Source: Bacteroidales bacterium (GTDB lineage: Bacteria > Bacteroidota > Bacteroidia > Bacteroidales > UBA932). From it: a stretch of 64,000 bases of DNA. This document shows, piece after piece, positions 31,191-40,710 of the stretch. A program made the position numbers and the translations under genes. The notes beneath the pieces are model-generated. The model made no database searches and had not been told where the DNA came from. It saw only the letters and a program-made list of their open reading frames with translations. The stretch lies in contig JALCMP010000003.1 of the NCBI GenBank assembly GCA_022648545.1, positions 62,001 through 126,000 on the forward strand, in the 5' to 3' direction. Position 1 is the stretch's first letter. Each line of letters starts with the position of its first letter.

Positions 31191-32202
31191 AAACCGCTGA
31201 TTTATAGCGCGTTAAAGATACCTTATTTATATAATTAGGATAATCGATGCCGTCAATACCATCCAGAGCCAGGACGTTCAAAGGCTTATCATCTGCCAGA
31301 TAGGCTGTTTTTGCCTGGGGATCTAATTTTTTAACATATTCAAGAGCTCCATAATTAAAACTTATATAATCCACCCAGGCCTGCGCTTTTATTTTATGTA
31401 CCAGCGAAACAATCTTTCGGGTAAGTTCCAAAGTCCTCTTCTGGCTTATAAGCGAAGACTTGATTTCCAATATTAACTGCGTATGATTTTGCTTTTTAAC
31501 AACATTCAGGTACTCTTCCAGAGTAGGAATATAATCCCCGCAATCAAGGGGGACTTTAGTCAGTTCGGTAACAGTTTCCTTCTCCATAAAATGGTCCTTG
31601 ATTGAAGGGTCATGACTTATTACCGGAACACCGTCTGCAGAAAGCCATACATCGAATTCAGATCCTTCGGCTCCTATCTTCATGGCATTTTTCAATGAAG
31701 AGATGGAATTCTGACTGCCGGAAAAATGTTTCCAGGCTCCTCTGTGGGCTATAACCTTATTATGGATAAACTCATCTTTTACAAGTTCGAAGCAAAGAGT
31801 TGTATCTGATGTCCTTATTTCTATACCATAACGAAATCCGGGAGTTTGCGGGGTAACAGACTTGTTTTTTTTAAGAAAGAGATATCCTCTTTTATCCATT
31901 GTAAATAAGTTGGAAGTATCTTTCTTTATTCGGAATTTGGATTTATGATTCCCAGACGCAGGACAAATCAATCTTCCTACAAAGACTCCCTTTTTATTTG
32001 TGGATATTCTGTAATTAGAAAGACAGTAAGACGAGTCCGAATAAAGCACCTTACCTAATGACACAGTTTCCGGAGTTGAAATATAAGGTTTAACGGCAAA
32101 AAAATTGTCGCAGGCCATATCACTTCCCTTAATAGGGGAAACAGGACAAGCACAACATGTCCAAATAACAATGAATAAATTCGTTTTTAAAAACCTAAAC
32201 AT
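31165..32202 (-). pseudogene. Glycerophosphodiester phosphodiesterase, C-terminus lost at prophage junction
   Basis: The frame starts with ATG at 32202 (345 residues). It has a signal-like N-terminus, a beta-rich N-terminal domain (about 30-150), then a GDPD domain with NKVIAHRGAW (catalytic His and Arg), GAEGSEFDVWLS (Glu, Asp), and VISHDPS. The domain normally ends with a strand near a WTVN motif and a final VD-x-ITTD segment, about 40-50 residues on. Here it stops at TTKIVC beside phage DNA. Loss of that part should impair the barrel. It is the last gene of a five-gene operon, with a five-base gap to the esterase. A functional shortened enzyme is not excluded. Confidence 0.65.
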
Positions 32203-32207
32203 ATCTT

Positions 32208-33614
32208 TTACCAATTATCAGTTCTAAAAGGGATCAACGGCAAACCGTTTACATCAAACAGATCGGGGAGTGCGTCATTAGTAAAACAATATCTTACGGA
32301 AACAGGATTACTGACTTCTGCAGAGGAGACTTTTATTACCCCGTCGGAAAGAATAACGGCATCGGCGGAATAAAAAATCTTATCGGCTCCGGCTATCTGA
32401 AAATTCTTGATTTTTCTCCCGGAACATTTGAGTTTGCCGCAGGTCTTTACTGAAACATAAGCACTATTTCCTTTTATTATAAAACCACATATACTTGGAG
32501 AAAATGATGATATGGTTTTTAAACCATATTTTTTACTCAATGCCATATCTGCAAGACGTTCGCCCAATTCCCTTTTTCTGCCGGGATGGAGATTCGATAC
32601 ATCCTCCGTGAGATCCGAAACCGGCACCATGCTGGTACGCGGCAGAGACAATGCATCAGCCTGCTGCTCCCTAAGATAAGCACCGTCTATGCCTTTATAT
32701 CCGTTCCATGGTGCTATTTGAACAAAATAAAAAGGGAAATCTTCCGAAAAGGCATATCTCCATCCTCGTATCATGGCTTTAAAAAGTTTTGCATAATCAT
32801 GCGGGTTCCTGGAAACATTTGCCTCTCCCTGATACCATATGGAGCCGGCTATCCTGTACGAGGTAAGGGGATTTATCATAGCATTATACAAAACCCCGCC
32901 ACCTTCGGGGGCGCATTTGTAAGATTCTTTGTTTACGGCTGCCGTCCTGAGGTCAGAATCTCCGTAAAGAATATTCGCAGGGATCCAGGACTGTATGCAT
33001 GATCCTTCCCAATATGACCCTATCAGACCTATGGGACTTTTCAATATTTTATTCAATTTACGTCCGAAGAAATATCCTGTCGAACTAAAATGGAATGCAC
33101 TTTTCTTATCGCAAACGACCCATTCGCCGCTGCAATCGGAAAGCGGAAACCTGTCATAAGATTTCTTTACTTCAAAAAACCTTATTTCATTGTTGCTGCA
33201 ATCTTCAAAGGCCGAACCGGCATCAGAAAGGCCCCATCCGGCATTAAATTCCATATTTGACTGACCTGAACAGATCCAGACCTCACCGAATATTATATCT
33301 CTTATTTTCAGCTTTTGACTGCCGCACATAAAAATTATGGAATCGCCGCCTGAAGATGACGGTGTATGTACATTAATTTCCCAATCACACTCAGGCGTAA
33401 TCCTGGTTTTTAAAGTATCTCCGGGCATCCAGCTGCAAACCACTTTGAGTGCAAGGCCACCCGGACCTTTCCCCCATAACTTAACTTCTGTATTTTCCTG
33501 CAGAACGGCATGATCGCTCAGAACAGCCGGCAAAACCAGAGGCAATTCCTGTGCAGATACATAAACGGCAGAACCGATAAAAAGGACAACAAAAAGAGAA
33601 ATAATTTTTTTCAT
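32208..33614 (-). CDS. Sialate O-acetylesterase-like SGNH hydrolase
   Basis: The product (468 residues from the ATG at 33614; an ATG at 33632 is also possible) has a signal peptide (KKIISLFVVLFIGSAVYVSA). The SGNH block I with catalytic Ser is WICSGQSNMEF near residue 100, and the His/Asp pair is near LHPGRK (about residue 340). The sequence WYQGEANVSR carries the block III Gly-Glu-Ala. Sialate O-acetylesterases remove acetyl groups from sialic acid; other members act on acetylated polysaccharides. It is next to an alpha-galactosidase, which fits processing of host glycans. Periplasmic. Confidence 0.8.
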   Translation of the reverse strand: MKKIISLFVVLFIGSAVYVSAQELPLVLPAVLSDHAVLQENTEVKLWGKGPGGLALKVVCSWMPGDTLKTRITPECDWEINVHTPSSSGGDSIIFMCGSQKLKIRDIIFGEVWICSGQSNMEFNAGWGLSDAGSAFEDCSNNEIRFFEVKKSYDRFPLSDCSGEWVVCDKKSAFHFSSTGYFFGRKLNKILKSPIGLIGSYWEGSCIQSWIPANILYGDSDLRTAAVNKESYKCAPEGGGVLYNAMINPLTSYRIAGSIWYQGEANVSRNPHDYAKLFKAMIRGWRYAFSEDFPFYFVQIAPWNGYKGIDGAYLREQQADALSLPRTSMVPVSDLTEDVSNLHPGRKRELGERLADMALSKKYGLKTISSFSPSICGFIIKGNSAYVSVKTCGKLKCSGRKIKNFQIAGADKIFYSADAVILSDGVIKVSSAEVSNPVSVRYCFTNDALPDLFDVNGLPLIPFRTDNW

Positions 33615-33621
33615 AAATCTT

Positions 33622-35598
33622 TTATTTATCACATCCTGTGAATTTTACCATTAAGACTCCGTGATACGGAACAGATGCGGAGAACTTATCCTTAAAAACA
33701 CCCAGATCCTTTTGTCTCCATAAATCCCTGACGCGGACTTTGCCCGAGATATTAAGATCTTTTAAATCTATGGAAATACTGTATGATTTCTTTTGAATTG
33801 CGATTCCTTCCCCCTTGTCCCAAAGGATAAAGTAAGGATCCACATTAAAAAAGCCGGCGGCAATAGAACCGTCTTCAAGATACTTATACCAAACCTGACC
33901 GTTCTCAACCTGCATTTTGCGGGCGGGCATAACGGCAGGATCCTGATCTACTGCAAGGACTTCGGTATTGGTCAGCAGGTTAAGCGTAAATCCATCCATA
34001 TGATTCATATCGCAGCCTATCATAAGCGGAGCCGACAGGAGGCACCAGAGGCTGACATGGGAATACTGTTCGTCGGGAGTAAGATTTGAATCGTGGACAT
34101 TATTCCCCCACCCCAGACCGAGTTTCCCCACAACAAGCATATCAGGATCATTATATTTTCCGGGACGGGTAACTCCGGCACAGACATCCTGAAAGAAGCC
34201 TATGCTCCTTACAATATTCCATTGATCAACTATATCGCGCGTAGTACGCCATAGATTGCCTCCGGCCTCCGATCCCCAATGCCAGACATTCGGAGCTCCG
34301 AACCCAACGCAATAAACTATATCACGAGAAACATCGTTCAGGGCCTTTCTCATAAGGACATAAGGCTCTTTTATCAATTCTTCCGTAGGATTCCGAACGA
34401 TATCACAATAATAGCAATAATCATATTTCAAATAATCCACTCCCCAGCCGGCCCATGTACGCGCATCGCGGAATTCATATCCGTAACTTCCTATATAACC
34501 GCCACATGTCTTAGGGCCGGGAGAAGAATAAATTCCGAATTTCAACCCCATTTCATGAATAGAATCACACAGGCCCTTGATATTCCGGAATTTTTCGTTT
34601 CCGGGCAGTTCTCCGTCAGATATACGCTTGCCGGCCTCCCATCCATCATCAATATTTATGTATGTCCATCCGTAATTCTCAAGATTTTCATGCATATATT
34701 TTGCAGCATCAAGAACCTTCCGTTCATTAACACTTAGCCCCCAACAATTCCAGCTGTTCCATCCCATAGGAGGTGTAAGGCAAATATCATCACCTATATC
34801 TATTCGTATTACTTTAGAATCAGCTCCCGATTCGTTTTTTGCATGGACAACTATATTGTACTTGCCTCGGGTCATGGCAACGCCTTTTATTATCCCCCTT
34901 GCGGAATCTAATTCAATCCCGTCAGGCAGGTTCTCTGCAGAAAAGGCCATGGGTCTTTTGCCTGTAGCAGCAATAGTTAATTGAAAAGGATTTCCGGGCC
35001 TTGCCCCGAATATTCCGGCATTATTTATTTTCGGCGAATCCGGAACTTCGGGCGTTAATATATATCTGGCTTTTTTTATTGCCGGCGGCATTATTTCTTC
35101 CGCCCTTACTTCTCCGGATGTTATGATTTTGGCATCAAGCCAGTCCGCATGATCGTACATTATTCCATCTCCTCCTTCCGTTACAAGCAGAGCTATTTTT
35201 TCAACGCCTTTAAGATCAACATTAAATGGTCTGACTGGCATTCCCTTGTGCATTATTCCGCTGCTCCATATAAGTTTACCGTCCGCCAGTATCCGGAATT
35301 CCATATTCCCCCCAAAATCATTATGATCATCGGCACCCGCCAGACCTGAAAAAGAAGAAGCCTTTCCTCCCAGATTAATAAGGAATCTACTTATGGAATG
35401 AGTTCCTATGCCCCTTGCATATTCTTTTCCGCAAACCTTCAGATTCGTCCCCAGAACGGATTTATTTCGCATGGGATTACCCCAATCCTGCAAAATTTCA
35501 GACAAATCCAGTTCATCAATATAAACTGTCTTCCGGGCGAAACATGGAAAAGCCAAAAACAATAAAAATAAAACCGTATAAAACCTTTTAGACATCAT
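33622..35598 (-). CDS. NPCBM-containing GH27 alpha-galactosidase
   Basis: The 658-residue product has a signal peptide (residues 1-21), an NPCBM carbohydrate-binding domain (about 25-165, with LGTNLKVCGKEYARGIGTHS), a short Ig-like linker, and a GH27 domain. The catalytic region shows PPMGWNSWNCWG near residue 278, YINIDDGWEAG, and YLKYDYCYYC with the nucleophile Asp at about 390. A beta-sandwich C-terminus follows. It should release terminal alpha-galactose from glycans in the periplasm. It overlaps the DUF4434 gene by four bases and the esterase gene by at most ten bases. Confidence 0.88.
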   Translation of the reverse strand: MMSKRFYTVLFLLFLAFPCFARKTVYIDELDLSEILQDWGNPMRNKSVLGTNLKVCGKEYARGIGTHSISRFLINLGGKASSFSGLAGADDHNDFGGNMEFRILADGKLIWSSGIMHKGMPVRPFNVDLKGVEKIALLVTEGGDGIMYDHADWLDAKIITSGEVRAEEIMPPAIKKARYILTPEVPDSPKINNAGIFGARPGNPFQLTIAATGKRPMAFSAENLPDGIELDSARGIIKGVAMTRGKYNIVVHAKNESGADSKVIRIDIGDDICLTPPMGWNSWNCWGLSVNERKVLDAAKYMHENLENYGWTYINIDDGWEAGKRISDGELPGNEKFRNIKGLCDSIHEMGLKFGIYSSPGPKTCGGYIGSYGYEFRDARTWAGWGVDYLKYDYCYYCDIVRNPTEELIKEPYVLMRKALNDVSRDIVYCVGFGAPNVWHWGSEAGGNLWRTTRDIVDQWNIVRSIGFFQDVCAGVTRPGKYNDPDMLVVGKLGLGWGNNVHDSNLTPDEQYSHVSLWCLLSAPLMIGCDMNHMDGFTLNLLTNTEVLAVDQDPAVMPARKMQVENGQVWYKYLEDGSIAAGFFNVDPYFILWDKGEGIAIQKKSYSISIDLKDLNISGKVRVRDLWRQKDLGVFKDKFSASVPYHGVLMVKFTGCDK

Positions 35599-36668
35599 TT
35601 CCTTTTTTTCAGCCAGTTAGTATATTGCCTGTAAAGTCTTTCCGACTCCCTGTTGCGGTTCCCTGCATATGCCCCGGTCCCCGGTTTGTTCATACAGCCT
35701 ATATATTGATAACACAATATTTTATCTACAAAAGGAGAAATATCCTGCATTTGTTTTAATATGCGGGCATCAAAGTCGGCGGGCAAAAGATTGCCCTTAG
35801 TCCCGTCTTCGAAATAGAACAACTCCATATCAGCCCAGATACGTGATCTGGAAGCCTTCTGATGAGCATTATAGAGAGCTTCAAAATAACGTCCGGCTTC
35901 CCCGAGCCTTGTAGCATTAACACCCACACCGTCCTGATAAGCAATTATTTCTATATTCATCCGTTCAAGCTGCTTCACAAAATGGTCATCGCATTTTTCA
36001 GCCTTAATATTATACGGAGCAATTATATTAACACATTCGGGAGTCAATTGCTTGGCTACATATGCACAATCGTTCATATATTTTACAAACTCTTCGCTGA
36101 AATAAGGAAGGAGATATGCTTCATTAGGAAAATACCACCCGTAGAAACATTTATGATGGCCGTATTTCTTAACGAATTCTTCCATCCCCCTTATACGAAG
36201 CTTACGTATGTCCGGATCGGTAATAAGGAACTTCCCTCTCTGGCAATCATCCCAGAATCCGTTTGGTATGAAAAACTTAATGCCGACTTTGTCAGCTTCG
36301 GAAAGGATTGCCTCAAGCGGGTCGTCGCATCCCATTTCATACTTGGGCTGAAGCTCTGAAGGATAATATGTTTTCCCCTTATCGGCAACCTCCTGCAAAA
36401 CAAGATATTCAAACCCTATCTCGCTTATCTCTCTAATCTTTTCTTTCCATTGCCTTTCGGTAAACTTTGCAAGATCTCCATCCCAATATTCACCTTCTGA
36501 TGCCAGTAAATGCTGGAACTCGAACCATGATCCGGAAATAGGTTTTATCAAACCTTTTTTATCCGCTACACCCAGGAGATTATCGGCGTTCTTAAAAGAT
36601 TCCGACAGGAGCATTCCGGCAGAAGTAATACCCGCAACTTTAAAAAATTTCCGTCTGTCCATAATCAT
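35595..36668 (-). CDS. DUF4434 protein with Tat-type signal
   Basis: The 357-residue product starts with MDRRKFFKVAGITSAGM, a twin-arginine signal (RRKFFK). The rest looks like a TIM barrel: FEYLVLQEV, VGIKFFIPNGFWDD, CFYGWYFPNEAYLLP and MNIEIIAYQDGVGV. The Glu after WYFPN could be catalytic, as in glycoside hydrolases with a similar fold. DUF4434 function is unknown. A second family member is encoded at 39464-40567. It overlaps the galactosidase gene by four bases. Activity on a sugar is inferred from the fold and operon. Confidence 0.75.
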   Translation of the reverse strand: MIMDRRKFFKVAGITSAGMLLSESFKNADNLLGVADKKGLIKPISGSWFEFQHLLASEGEYWDGDLAKFTERQWKEKIREISEIGFEYLVLQEVADKGKTYYPSELQPKYEMGCDDPLEAILSEADKVGIKFFIPNGFWDDCQRGKFLITDPDIRKLRIRGMEEFVKKYGHHKCFYGWYFPNEAYLLPYFSEEFVKYMNDCAYVAKQLTPECVNIIAPYNIKAEKCDDHFVKQLERMNIEIIAYQDGVGVNATRLGEAGRYFEALYNAHQKASRSRIWADMELFYFEDGTKGNLLPADFDARILKQMQDISPFVDKILCYQYIGCMNKPGTGAYAGNRNRESERLYRQYTNWLKKRK

Positions 36669-36679
36669 ATATAGTTTAC

Positions 36680-37849
36680 CTATTTAAATGTTTCCAGCAT
36701 TTTCCAAACCTGATAGAGACCTCTGGGAACGTGGAAGCAACCCTTCCACTTTCCGCCCTTCAACGGAAGAAGAACCTCGCCCCTGCGATTCAAATAACCG
36801 TACCACTCCGGATACTTCTCATCCTTAAAATGGCTCCACACATATTCATCTACCTTCTCAAACCATTCCAGACAACGCTTGTCGCCTGTCAGCTTATATC
36901 CCTTTAATGTTGATATCAACGTCTCTATATGTACCCACCATAGCTTCTGATCCCATTCCAACTGCTGCTGAGGATGACCATCCCTGTCGAGAAAATAATA
37001 TATGCCGCCATACTCCTTGTCCCAGCCGTAGTCTATCATCCTCAACGTCGTTTCCTTCGCACGCTCTATCAGATCGGGACGGTGAAGCCTTACGCCCAGA
37101 TCCATTATGAACCACATCGCTTCTATATCATGACCGGGATTCACCAGACGTCCTTCGAAACTGTCGGACAGTCCGCCGTCCTTCGTTACGTTCTCTACTA
37201 TGATTCCGCCTAGCTCCGGACGCAAAAATACATCCATAACTTCATGTATGCATTCCCCTATCGTTCTATCCATGAAATCCTTATCCAACAAAGGCTCTAT
37301 CTCCAATGACAAATTGCAAAGTATCATAGGAAGTGCAAAATCCTTCAGATCACGCGTCCCGGCATGAGCTTTCGTCCATTTACCCTTGGGACAATCCCGC
37401 TTGCTCAATATCTTGTCGAATGTCTTCTTTGCTATTTCCGCATATTCGCTGTTCCCCGTCGCCAGGCTCAGCTGCCCGAAGGCCATTGACGCAAACGTAT
37501 ATGAAAATATATTATAAGGATCTATTATCGGACGACCTTCACGTGTTACTGAAAAATACCAGTTGTAATCCCCGTCATGTCCATACTTCTTTAGAAATTC
37601 TCCTCCCTGTATCGCACAGTCCAGCCATTCTCTGCGCTTCTCCACCTTATTGTACAACATCGAAAACAGCCACACTTCACGACCCTGAAGCCATATGAAT
37701 TTATCGGTATCATAAACTTTGCCGTCCCTTTCCAGACATGTATAATATCCGCCGTATTCCTTATCCTGGGATTTACCGAGCCAAAAGGGTAAAACGTTCT
37801 CCAGTAATTCTGTCTTGTAGCGGCTATTCATTTCCTTGAAATCTATCAT
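36680..37849 (-). CDS. AGE-family N-acylglucosamine 2-epimerase or relative
   Basis: The 389-residue cytoplasmic protein is an (alpha/alpha)6-barrel epimerase. It shows YGGYYTCLERDGKVYDTDKF, WLQGREVWLFSMLYN, NYNWYF-like NYWYF positions (YNWYFSVTREG), HDIEAMWFIMDLG, and WWVHIETL. The catalytic His pair in AGE enzymes corresponds to the HDIEA and WVH positions. It converts 2-position sugar epimers, such as GlcNAc and ManNAc, or mannose-type sugars; the exact substrate is not clear. It is the first gene of its operon. Codon use looks more like that of core genes than of its downstream neighbours. Confidence 0.82.
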   Translation of the reverse strand: MIDFKEMNSRYKTELLENVLPFWLGKSQDKEYGGYYTCLERDGKVYDTDKFIWLQGREVWLFSMLYNKVEKRREWLDCAIQGGEFLKKYGHDGDYNWYFSVTREGRPIIDPYNIFSYTFASMAFGQLSLATGNSEYAEIAKKTFDKILSKRDCPKGKWTKAHAGTRDLKDFALPMILCNLSLEIEPLLDKDFMDRTIGECIHEVMDVFLRPELGGIIVENVTKDGGLSDSFEGRLVNPGHDIEAMWFIMDLGVRLHRPDLIERAKETTLRMIDYGWDKEYGGIYYFLDRDGHPQQQLEWDQKLWWVHIETLISTLKGYKLTGDKRCLEWFEKVDEYVWSHFKDEKYPEWYGYLNRRGEVLLPLKGGKWKGCFHVPRGLYQVWKMLETFK

Positions 37850-37956
37850 TGTAAATAATATTTTTAATAAAAAATTTATGTTGCGTAAATATATATAATA
37901 TTTTTATTATACAAATAATATTTACTAAATAAATTTATTATGTTATAGGGGCTAAG

Positions 37957-37997
37957 AAAAAAAAGAGGGCGGCTGAAGAAAAAACAGCCACCCTCTT
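37957..37997 (-). terminator. Intrinsic terminator after the transporter gene
   Basis: GAGGGCGGCTG at 37965-37975 pairs with CAGCCACCCTC at 37985-37995, with one mismatch and a nine-base loop. On the minus strand the stem is followed by eight T (37964-37957). It ends the transcript of the sugar-porter gene and separates it from the epimerase operon. Confidence 0.82.
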
Positions 37998-38038
37998 AAT
38001 CTATATGTCTATCGATCAAGCAGGACGAAACGCCCCGA

Positions 38039-39457
38039 TTATTTTCCCTGACCTTTTTTTGTCCAGTATTCCTCTATTTCCTCAAGGCTTTTTCCGGTCG
38101 TTTCCGGAACCGCCTTCCACATTATAAGAATATAAGGCACGCACATTGCGGCAAACAAAAAGAACGTTCCCTGCGGCTTAATATTTTCAAGCATCCACGG
38201 AGTAAGCTGACCTATAAGGTAAGTTCCTATCCACAGGGCAAGACCTGCAATAGACATGGCGAGGCCACGTACCTTTATAGGATACATTTCAGACAACAGA
38301 ACCCAAACGACTTCGCAAATGGAAATGGCACAACAAAATATATAAAGCAGAAAAAACACGAGCAGGAATATGCTTGATATACCCAGCGAAGCGCCGTACA
38401 TGAAATAAAAACCTATCAGCAACAATGATATTATCATACCCGAAACTCCGTAATAAACAAGTTTCTTCCTTCCTACCTTATCTATTATTATAAGAGCCAG
38501 CACGGTGGTAAGCATATTCACTACCCCAACGAGAACCTGTGAAAATAAAGAATCGCCGCTGGAAAGACCTGCCTTTTCAAAAATAACGGGACCATAATAA
38601 AGAACTGCATTAACCCCCATGAACTGCCCCAGCATAGCAATAGCTATACCTATAAACAGCGCTACTCTTATACCTCCGGAAAAAAGGTATTTGAATTCTG
38701 ATCCGGATGAAGAAGATTTTTCAACAACGGATCTTGTAAGACTAAGCTGGGAATCCGCTTCCTCCCTTGTTTTGAAGATTTTAAGCAAAACGGAAGACGC
38801 CGACTCATACCTCCCGCGGAGTATCATCCATCTCGGACTTTCCGGTATGAAGAATATGATCACCAGAAAAAGCATCGCAGGAAGTGTTTCCATTCCAAGC
38901 ATTCCCCTCCACAATTCTGTTCTGAACAATCTTTCCATCAAAACACACGAATACGTACCACCGCTCTGCGCCGAAGAAAGCAAAAAATAATTAACCATAT
39001 ACGCCATAAGAAATCCTACGGTAATGGCAAGCTGATACAGGGAAACCAAAGACCCTCTGTACTTGGGAATAGAAACTTCCGATATATAAAGAGGTGAAAT
39101 AATAGAAACTATACCTATACCCACGCCTCCTATGATCCTGTAAACCACAAGCTGGTTGAAATCCGCACTTAACGCGCAACCGACTGCTGAAAGCGTAAAA
39201 AGGAAAGCCGAGAGCAACATGGTTTTTTTCCGGCCGAAACGGTCCCCCAGAACCCCAGCCACCAGTACTCCGAAAATCGATCCCACCAGTGCGCAGCCTA
39301 CATACCACCCCTGATGCATTGACGATAATGCAAATTGACTTTTTACCAACCCCACCGTTCCGGAAATAACGGCGGTATCATATCCGAAAAGTATTCCGCC
39401 TATTGCCGCAACAATAGACAGAAACCAAACATACCCAACATTGTATTTCTTTTCCAT
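38039..39457 (-). CDS. Sugar porter family MFS transporter
   Basis: The 472-residue inner-membrane protein has 12 predicted hydrophobic segments and the hallmarks of the sugar porter family: GGILFGYDTAVISG at residues 21-34, GDRFGRKK between TM2 and TM3, PESPRWMILRGR after TM6, and a DKVGRKK in the second half. The C-terminal PETTGKSLEEIEEY is typical. It probably imports a monosaccharide released by the neighbouring enzymes, by proton symport. It is followed by a terminator and preceded by a DUF4434 gene (gap of six bases). Confidence 0.9.
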   Translation of the reverse strand: MEKKYNVGYVWFLSIVAAIGGILFGYDTAVISGTVGLVKSQFALSSMHQGWYVGCALVGSIFGVLVAGVLGDRFGRKKTMLLSAFLFTLSAVGCALSADFNQLVVYRIIGGVGIGIVSIISPLYISEVSIPKYRGSLVSLYQLAITVGFLMAYMVNYFLLSSAQSGGTYSCVLMERLFRTELWRGMLGMETLPAMLFLVIIFFIPESPRWMILRGRYESASSVLLKIFKTREEADSQLSLTRSVVEKSSSSGSEFKYLFSGGIRVALFIGIAIAMLGQFMGVNAVLYYGPVIFEKAGLSSGDSLFSQVLVGVVNMLTTVLALIIIDKVGRKKLVYYGVSGMIISLLLIGFYFMYGASLGISSIFLLVFFLLYIFCCAISICEVVWVLLSEMYPIKVRGLAMSIAGLALWIGTYLIGQLTPWMLENIKPQGTFFLFAAMCVPYILIMWKAVPETTGKSLEEIEEYWTKKGQGK

Positions 39458-39463
39458 AGCAGC

Positions 39464-40567
39464 CTAATCTATATTAAAATATTCACGATAACGATCATAA
39501 AGATGACCGGCCTGCAAATAAGCGGACTGCGGACTCATAAAATGTGAAAATTCAAAAGTAATAGCCTTATCATAAGAAGCACGCCGTGCAGCTTCGAGTT
39601 TCATTCTAAGCTTATCAAATTTTATAGGCAGAAAACGTATGGGCATATCGCGGTCAAAACTCTCCGCATTCGTCCAGCACTGCATTCCGTATTTATCCGC
39701 AAGTTTTTTATTAACCTCAAAAAAAGCATCCAATTGATCGTAATCTATCTGGCCGTCCTGAAAAGCACATGCATCTACAAACTCATGAATACCGTCAAAG
39801 ATTTCATTCCACTCTCTCTCATGTTCTTCTACCGAAACAGACTGGCTCTTGGTAAGTGCCTGACCGGAAGCCATTACAGCTTTCTTTCCATCTATCCACG
39901 GAGAAATAAAAGTCGGCAACCCTCCGGAAACATCCTTGCACTGCTTACCCATTTTACGAAATGCGGAAATATCTCCTTTAGTCCTGCGGCTTATTTCCGT
40001 ACTCAAATACCATCCGCCAAAACTCTTGTGCTTTGAACCATACTCTTTCCATACCTCGTCTATAACATATTTATTACTTTCCACTTCCCATGACATATCC
40101 CCGGTATCCCAGTATTTGCCGGAATCATATAATCCGAAAAAGAACTTCATACCATACTTGTCGGCAAGACGGAGGAACATATCCAGTAAATCCAGAGAAG
40201 GCATATAACATCCTTTACCAAGAAGATATTTTGAGGGATAAGTAATAAACTTCCTGTATCCGGAACGTATCATTATAACCGTATCTATACCAATATGCTT
40301 CATATACCTGAAATCCATATCCCATTCCCTTTCGCCCCAGTTCTGATGGGGAATATCATGCGAAATCTCATCGAGAAAAGTCCCGGTTATGCGAAGTCCC
40401 CTGCCTTTGGGAACAATAAGTTTATCTTCTCCCGGCGAACGCAATCCCAGTCCGCCGGCCGAAACGGCTTCACCCCCATTATCGCATCCCAATAAAGAGG
40501 GAGCAGCCAGAACGGAAGCTCCTATGAATGCTGATTTTTTCAAAAAATCCCTGCGATCTTTTTCCAT
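39464..40567 (-). CDS. DUF4434 protein, second copy, lipoprotein/Tat signal
   Basis: The 367-residue product starts with RRDFLKKSAFIGASVLAAPS and has a Cys at LLGCDNGG, so it may be a Tat-exported lipoprotein. The mature part is similar in plan to the protein at 35595-36668: RYMKHIGIDTVIMIRSGYR, YGMKFFFGLYDSGKY, SFGGWYLSTEISRR (Glu), and ACAFQDGQIDYD. The shared WYxxxE and Q-D-G elements indicate a related active site. It is the first gene of the operon with the transporter. Function unknown; a glycoside-hydrolase-like role is possible. Confidence 0.75.
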   Translation of the reverse strand: MEKDRRDFLKKSAFIGASVLAAPSLLGCDNGGEAVSAGGLGLRSPGEDKLIVPKGRGLRITGTFLDEISHDIPHQNWGEREWDMDFRYMKHIGIDTVIMIRSGYRKFITYPSKYLLGKGCYMPSLDLLDMFLRLADKYGMKFFFGLYDSGKYWDTGDMSWEVESNKYVIDEVWKEYGSKHKSFGGWYLSTEISRRTKGDISAFRKMGKQCKDVSGGLPTFISPWIDGKKAVMASGQALTKSQSVSVEEHEREWNEIFDGIHEFVDACAFQDGQIDYDQLDAFFEVNKKLADKYGMQCWTNAESFDRDMPIRFLPIKFDKLRMKLEAARRASYDKAITFEFSHFMSPQSAYLQAGHLYDRYREYFNID

Positions 40568-40623
40568 ATTAATATTAACTTTGTCTTATATTACTTATTA
40601 TAGTACAATATTGTGCGATGTCA

Positions 40624-40631
40624 CAAATATA
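40624..40631 (-). promoter_or_regulatory. Candidate -7 box for the second DUF4434 operon
   Basis: CAAATATA on the plus strand reads TATATTTG on the minus strand, a match to TAnnTTTG, 57 bases before the ATG at 40567. No TTTG was found at the expected -33 position, so support is weak. The 143-base divergent gap is AT-rich. Confidence 0.35.
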
Positions 40632-40710
40632 TGTAAATATTTATTAATTTTACACCCCAGATTAAATATATTTAATTTATACAAGACACATATCAAATAA
40701 CTTTATTATT

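Noticed and set aside
32203-32214. TTG start for the glycerophosphodiesterase
   Set aside because: A normal ATG at 32202 starts directly at the signal sequence and avoids overlap with the esterase gene.
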